The position numbers and the translations under genes were made by a program. From Paenibacillus sp. FSL H8-0048 (lineage in GTDB: Bacteria > Bacillota > Bacilli > Paenibacillales > Paenibacillaceae), in contig NZ_JBBODF010000001.1 in assembly GCF_038002825.1 (NCBI RefSeq), forward strand, positions 4,340,001-4,404,000: a stretch of 64,000 bases of DNA. The letters are read 5' to 3'. Below are positions 60,748 through 64,000 of this stretch, piece after piece. The notes beneath the pieces were generated by a model, which was given only the letters and a program-made list of their open reading frames with translations, searched no databases and was not told the origin of the DNA. Numbering within the stretch: position 1 is the stretch's first letter; each line of letters begins with the position of its first letter.

Positions 60748-60774
60748 AGCGATAAGGAGGTGTTCCTTATCGCT
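60748..60774. terminator. Hairpin between the AraC and VOC genes
   Basis: AGCGATAAGGA-GGTGT-TCCTTATCGCT, an 11-bp perfect stem between converging genes; short T-runs only. Confidence 0.7.
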
Positions 60775-60803
60775 AATGTTGATATTCCAGCAAGTTGCCG
60801 CTT

Positions 60804-61721
60804 TTATTCTCCCTTATAGGCCTTACGCAGCTCCGCAAGCTCGAACTTCTTCATCTGCAGAAAAGCCTTCGTCACACGCGCCAGCTGCTCCGGCGTGCCC
60901 TTCTTCATCATCTCGTTCATCTCCGCAGGAACAATCTGCCAGGAGATACCGAAGGCATCCTTCAGCCAGCCGCATTGCTCGGCTTCAGGAACTGCGGACA
61001 GCTTGTCCCAGTAGTAGTCAATCTCTTCCTGAGAATCGCAGGATACCATGAAGGAGACGGCTTCATTGAAGCTGAACTGGTGATTATGCGCACTGTCCAT
61101 TACCGTGAACCACAGATTCTCCAGCATGAAGTCCGCGAACATAATCGTTCCTTCCTGATCCGGCCCTGAGCCTGCCGGGTATCGGGCAATATTCCCTTGC
61201 CGCGAATCCTTGAATACGGATAAGTAGAAGGATATCGCCTCCTCGGCCTTCCCGCACTGATCCCCGACGAACAGCAAGGAAGGAATAATCGCAGGCCGCT
61301 CTTCCCCTGCCGGGTTCGTGAGAATCAGCTGCCAGGACACTCCGAACTTATCCTGAATCCAGCCGTAACGCTTACTGAAGGGATATTCACCAAGCGGCAT
61401 CAGGGCTGTGCCGCCTTCAGCTAACTTATCCCACACCTCATCTAATCTCTCTGCTGCATCCTTTTCCCGAGATGGATCAAAATTCACAAAGAAAGATATA
61501 GCCGGATTCAGCTTGAAATAAGGACCTCCGCTAATCGCCATGAACGGCTGCCCCCAGACCTCAAAAGAGACCTGACCCGCATCGCCGGACGGCGTATCAT
61601 GAATGGTGTTCACACTTGTAACTCTGGATTCCGGGAACACAGAAGCATAAAAGCGGGCGGCTTCTGCCGCCTCTTTGTCATACCATAGATGCGGAACAAT
61701 TCTCTGTCTGATGCTGGCCAC
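60804..61721 (-). CDS. Tandem VOC-domain (PhnB/glyoxalase-like) protein
   Basis: 305 residues from GTG 61721 (GAGGAGGAATCGTT upstream). Two VOC beta-alpha-beta-beta-beta modules: residues about 5-135 (IVPHLWYDKEAAEAARFYAS, WGWIQDKFGVSWQ-type end) and about 145-280 (SLLFVGDQCGKAEEAISFYL, CGWLKDAFGISWQIVP). This is the PhnB/3-demethylubiquinone methyltransferase-like subgroup, whose members are often annotated as YdhR- or 3-dmu-type; the substrate is unknown. Monocistronic. Confidence 0.87.
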   Translation of the reverse strand: MASIRQRIVPHLWYDKEAAEAARFYASVFPESRVTSVNTIHDTPSGDAGQVSFEVWGQPFMAISGGPYFKLNPAISFFVNFDPSREKDAAERLDEVWDKLAEGGTALMPLGEYPFSKRYGWIQDKFGVSWQLILTNPAGEERPAIIPSLLFVGDQCGKAEEAISFYLSVFKDSRQGNIARYPAGSGPDQEGTIMFADFMLENLWFTVMDSAHNHQFSFNEAVSFMVSCDSQEEIDYYWDKLSAVPEAEQCGWLKDAFGISWQIVPAEMNEMMKKGTPEQLARVTKAFLQMKKFELAELRKAYKGE

Positions 61722-61858
61722 AACGATTCCTCCTCAGCTTCCTATCCGTTCCGATCAGGGATAGGGCTATAGTTTGCTTTATTATACACTAATGAGGGGC
61801 TTCTTCATTCTTTAAAAGCTTTCAAGGTATACTATAAAGAAAACACGAGGACCTATCA

Positions 61859-62416
61859 ATGGACAATATCGAGGACAAATATAAGGCGGCGCTGGCATAT
61901 ATCAAGGAACTTGAGCTGGAAATCAGCCGGTTAAGAGCTCTTCTGGGACATACAAAGGAGGAGGGCGAAACGACCCCTTTTCCTGAAAAATCCAGCCCCG
62001 AGGTAGCTGCATCTGTTGCCCAATCTAATGTTCATCAGTACTCCACTGTAGATGACAAACTCGCTCTATATAAAAGTTATTTCCGCGGCAGAGAAGATGT
62101 CTACCCGATTCGCTGGAGCAACAAGCAGGGTAAATCCGGGTATTCACCAGCATTCGCCAATGAGTGGACTGCTGTCTGTGAGAAGCCCCGCGTGAAATGC
62201 TCCGTATGTAAGCATCAGAGCTTTTTGCCGCTCAGCACCGAAGTTCTGTCCGCCCATCTGGATGCACGGCAAGACCGGACCATTGGGATCTACCCTATGC
62301 TGCCGGATGAGACCTGCTGGCTGTTAGCTATGGATTTCGACAAGCGTGACTGGAAGCAGGATGTTACTGCCGTGATGGAGCAGTGCAGTAACCATGTTGA
62401 AATAATTATTTTGTAA
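61859..62416 (+). pseudogene. Truncated TOTE-type archaeo-eukaryotic primase
   Basis: 185 residues. An N-terminal coiled coil (about 5-32) is followed by the start of a TOTE conflict-system primase: KLALYKSYFRGREDVYPIRW, zinc-like CEKPRVKCSVCKHQ, and the catalytic LLAMDFDKRDW with Asp159/Asp161. Normally this continues through the rest of the primase, an SF2 helicase and other modules to about 1000 residues. Here the homology ends after DVTAVMEQCSN, and the frame stops soon after in AT-rich DNA. It has no good ribosome-binding site at the stated ATG. It is almost certainly a remnant of a larger defence or mobile gene. Confidence 0.75.
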
Positions 62417-62468
62417 ATCCAAAAAATTAGTAACAAAACTTTTTTAACAATATGCGATAAAACTACAA

Positions 62469-62504
62469 TAAAAAAAGGACCTGAACAATTTCTCCAGTGT
62501 CCTT
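62469..62504 (-). terminator. Terminator after the nuclease remnant
   Basis: Minus-strand AAGGACACTG..CAGGTCCTT hairpin followed by T7. Confidence 0.7.
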
Positions 62505-62544
62505 GAATTTCATTGCGAATCTCCAAAATTTAAACCTAACAATT

Positions 62545-62847
62545 TTAAAGCTCTGTAGACTTCATTTCCCTTTCACTAAGGCCTGTCAACTTAGCAACAT
62601 TAGCACAATCCATTCCTGTTGCCAGTAAGTTACGAGCGACTAGCAGCTTACCTTCCATAATCCCTGCAGCCTTTGCCCCCTCAACCATAGATACCTCATC
62701 ATGCAAATACTTCTGTCTAGCCTCATACAACCGTCTGGCCTCAGAATCCTGACTCAAATACTGCAAAGTGTCCATAGCCTTTTCTAATCCGGGTTCATTC
62801 ATCTTAAGCACCTCCCAGTATGATGTATAAGCAACATTTAAGAACAA
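62545..62847 (-). pseudogene. C-terminal remnant of a Rpn/PDDEXK-type nuclease (transposase-like)
   Basis: 100 residues as an open frame; recognisable homology runs from WEVLKMNEPGLEKAMDTLQY through SQDSEARRLYEARQKYLHDE and ends in a helix-turn-helix-like tail (LLATGMDCANVAKLTGLSER). In full proteins (Pfam PF12784, PDDEXK_2, about 280-300 residues) an N-terminal nuclease domain precedes this. Here that domain is missing, so the first ~12 residues read non-homologous sequence. It is a fragment, consistent with a decayed accessory region next to the truncated primase. Confidence 0.7.
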
Positions 62848-62886
62848 CTACCCAATTGATCAAAAGACCGCCATAAGACGGTCTCT

Positions 62887-63396
62887 CTAAATATTTCCTT
62901 TATATTCGGTACCATTAACTATATAAGGCTCTATAAAATTAAACGCCTCTTCCAGAGTATGCACATCCCAGTTCTCTTTTCTGTGCCTTCTATTACCAGG
63001 AATGTGGTGATGGTGATGTGGTTCTGTAATTACCTTGAACTCATCAGGTGTATTTGGGGAATCATGAGGATCGTTACCCCAAGCCGATATATGATGCAGA
63101 CTCACGCCCATCTTTGGAATGATAATTTTCCAGCTATATGTGTATCTTCGAACATAACCAGCATCATCGTATGATTCCAGCACATGTAAACCAGTAATGC
63201 CGTGTACAGGATGTTCTTTTAAAGGAAAAAGCACATCTAACTTATTTGTATTTCTCGTGTAATTACCATATATACCTGAATTCCCTGGAACATTAGGATA
63301 AGTCTCAAGCAAATGACCGAATTGAGCTGTAATACTAAAAAGATTCGCGGGTAAGAGTTTTTTGAGAGCTAATTGCTCAATCTTACTTTGCGTCAT
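62887..63396 (-). CDS. Probable TumE/DUF6516-like toxin
   Basis: 169 residues from ATG 63396 (GCGGAGGTGCAA upstream), overlapping the upstream gene by 14 bases, so translation is coupled. The core GLHVLESYDDAGYVRRYTYSWKII continues into SLHHISAWGNDPHDSP and EPHHHHHIP, then HTLEEAFNFIEPYI at the end. This strand-turn-HHH layout and the final amphipathic helix resemble DUF6516/TumE toxins, but it is longer than usual (about 100-130 residues). The poly-His stretch is genuine sequence. A toxin role is inferred from the family resemblance and the coupled helix-turn-helix gene. Confidence 0.6.
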   Translation of the reverse strand: MTQSKIEQLALKKLLPANLFSITAQFGHLLETYPNVPGNSGIYGNYTRNTNKLDVLFPLKEHPVHGITGLHVLESYDDAGYVRRYTYSWKIIIPKMGVSLHHISAWGNDPHDSPNTPDEFKVITEPHHHHHIPGNRRHRKENWDVHTLEEAFNFIEPYIVNGTEYKGNI

Positions 63397-63988
63397 TTGC
63401 ACCTCCGCTGAGCTTCATAATTTCAGCCAATTCCTCTTCGAGGTCTAACCACCGATGGTAATCCGTTGGATCATCCATTTCATCACCGTTGTAGTCTGCA
63501 AATGCATCCTTAAACGTTTTACCTTTATATTTTAGTTGAAGATCCATCAGCTCCAAAGCAATTTCTTTAGCCCGCTCCTCTTTCGTCTGCTTCCCCTTTT
63601 TCTTTTCCTGCGCAAGGATCTGCATACGTATGCCGTAGATAGGATCTTTAAGAAGTTCTATAGCATACTTTGGAATTTTACGATGTTTTTCCGTATCGAC
63701 ACAGTCTAGGCCTTGTTTAATATATTTTTGCAAAGTGACCGTAGAAATATTTAAAGCAGCAGCCGCTTCAGACGGTGTCATAAGATAGTGTTCAACAAAA
63801 ACAAATTCCATCTTTTCTCCGCCAAGCTGCATATACCAATGCTCAAAATCTATTTTCAGTTTCCCAAACTCCAGATCCGATGTAGGAAATTCCATTTGTG
63901 AGAATCGGCTAAGCCACTTATTCAAATTGTTTTTATGTTCCTCAGAAAAGAGATAGCTAGGTGTTAGATTTAAACTCTGCATATCCAT
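63383..63988 (-). CDS. Helix-turn-helix protein, probable antitoxin (TumA-like); start may lie outside
   Basis: 201 residues if it starts at ATG 63988; the frame is open to the window edge and no ribosome-binding site is visible there, so the true start may be further out. A MerR/excisionase-type helix-turn-helix (MTPSEAAAALNISTVTLQKY, about residues 70-90) lies in the middle. The C-terminal half is a charged helical region (KKKGKQTKEERAKEIALELM, ending LAEIMKLSGGAND). It directly precedes and overlaps the TumE-like gene, the order expected for an antitoxin-first pair that represses its own promoter. AT-rich like its partner. Confidence 0.6.
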   Translation of the reverse strand: MDMQSLNLTPSYLFSEEHKNNLNKWLSRFSQMEFPTSDLEFGKLKIDFEHWYMQLGGEKMEFVFVEHYLMTPSEAAAALNISTVTLQKYIKQGLDCVDTEKHRKIPKYAIELLKDPIYGIRMQILAQEKKKGKQTKEERAKEIALELMDLQLKYKGKTFKDAFADYNGDEMDDPTDYHRWLDLEEELAEIMKLSGGANDAK

Positions 63989-64000
63989 TTTAATCGCAGC

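Noticed and set aside
61859..62416. Intact short primase gene
   Set aside because: The homology ends abruptly just after the first catalytic aspartates while the family continues for many hundred residues, so a remnant is more likely.

Overview
The window looks like a chromosomal segment of a Paenibacillus-type spore-forming Firmicute. The evidence is a SleL/YaaH-type spore cortex-lytic enzyme, two very large secreted proteins ending in SLH cell-wall-anchoring modules, membrane-anchored AraC sensor-regulators, LplB/YtcP-type sugar permeases, strong AGGAGG ribosome-binding sites and CcpA-like cre sites. Most of it is moderately GC-rich. The 28.2-35.1 kb stretch, most clearly 31.4-33.9 kb, and the right edge after 61.8 kb are visibly AT-richer and carry accessory genes. 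No rRNA, tRNA, CRISPR array or complete insertion sequence was seen.

Left part (0.2-21 kb): a small Sm-like protein, sleL, a GH3 beta-glucosidase with inverted domain order, and a two-gene operon (radical SAM protein plus TIGR03915-like DNA metabolism protein). That operon's promoter carries a perfect LexA/SOS palindrome between -35 and -10. Then follow phosphoketolase xfp and a GntR/UTRA regulator, an orphan REC-BTAD response regulator, a 1517-residue SLH protein with a C-type lectin domain, a double-GNAT protein, and a GH94 phosphorylase behind a 20-bp palindromic operator.

Accessory core (21-35 kb): a bacterial RNA-repair operon (Pnkp kinase/phosphatase/ligase, Hen1 RNA-end methyltransferase, RlaP-like nucleotidyltransferase) diverges from two overlapping WYL-domain regulator genes. 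Next come a UPF1-like helicase with a C-terminal PD-(D/E)XK nuclease, a small DUF6809-type protein, an ABC-type ATPase plus TOPRIM gene pair arranged like a PARIS/split-OLD defence system, and a second ABC-type ATPase. This is the most likely place for an under-described system: an RNA-end repair module beside a candidate effector of a class in which tRNA cleavage is known.

Middle (35-49 kb): a secreted PL1 pectate lyase with a cre site, a DUF948 protein, an AraC/GyrI-like regulator, a TVP38-type membrane protein divergent from a VanRS-like two-component system, GNAT, a YgbA-like NO-associated protein, an adenosine-deaminase-like hydrolase, a secreted copper-amine-oxidase-N domain protein, and a tandem duplication of HI0933-family flavoproteins. 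A 0.5 kb non-coding stretch (43.1-43.6 kb) holds a degenerate repeat family.

Right part (49-61 kb): a compact Gram-positive polysaccharide-utilization locus. An AraC sensor-regulator is divergent from ABC permease-permease-lipoprotein, GH130 phosphorylase and an SLH-anchored PL8-type lyase. Copies of a 25-bp direct repeat sit at both ends of it. The window closes (61.8-64 kb) with a truncated TOTE-type primase, a truncated Rpn/PDDEXK nuclease remnant and a TumA/TumE-like toxin-antitoxin pair that may run off the end. Many minus-strand genes share one terminator design (stem around GGCACCC/GGGTGTC followed by T5-6).
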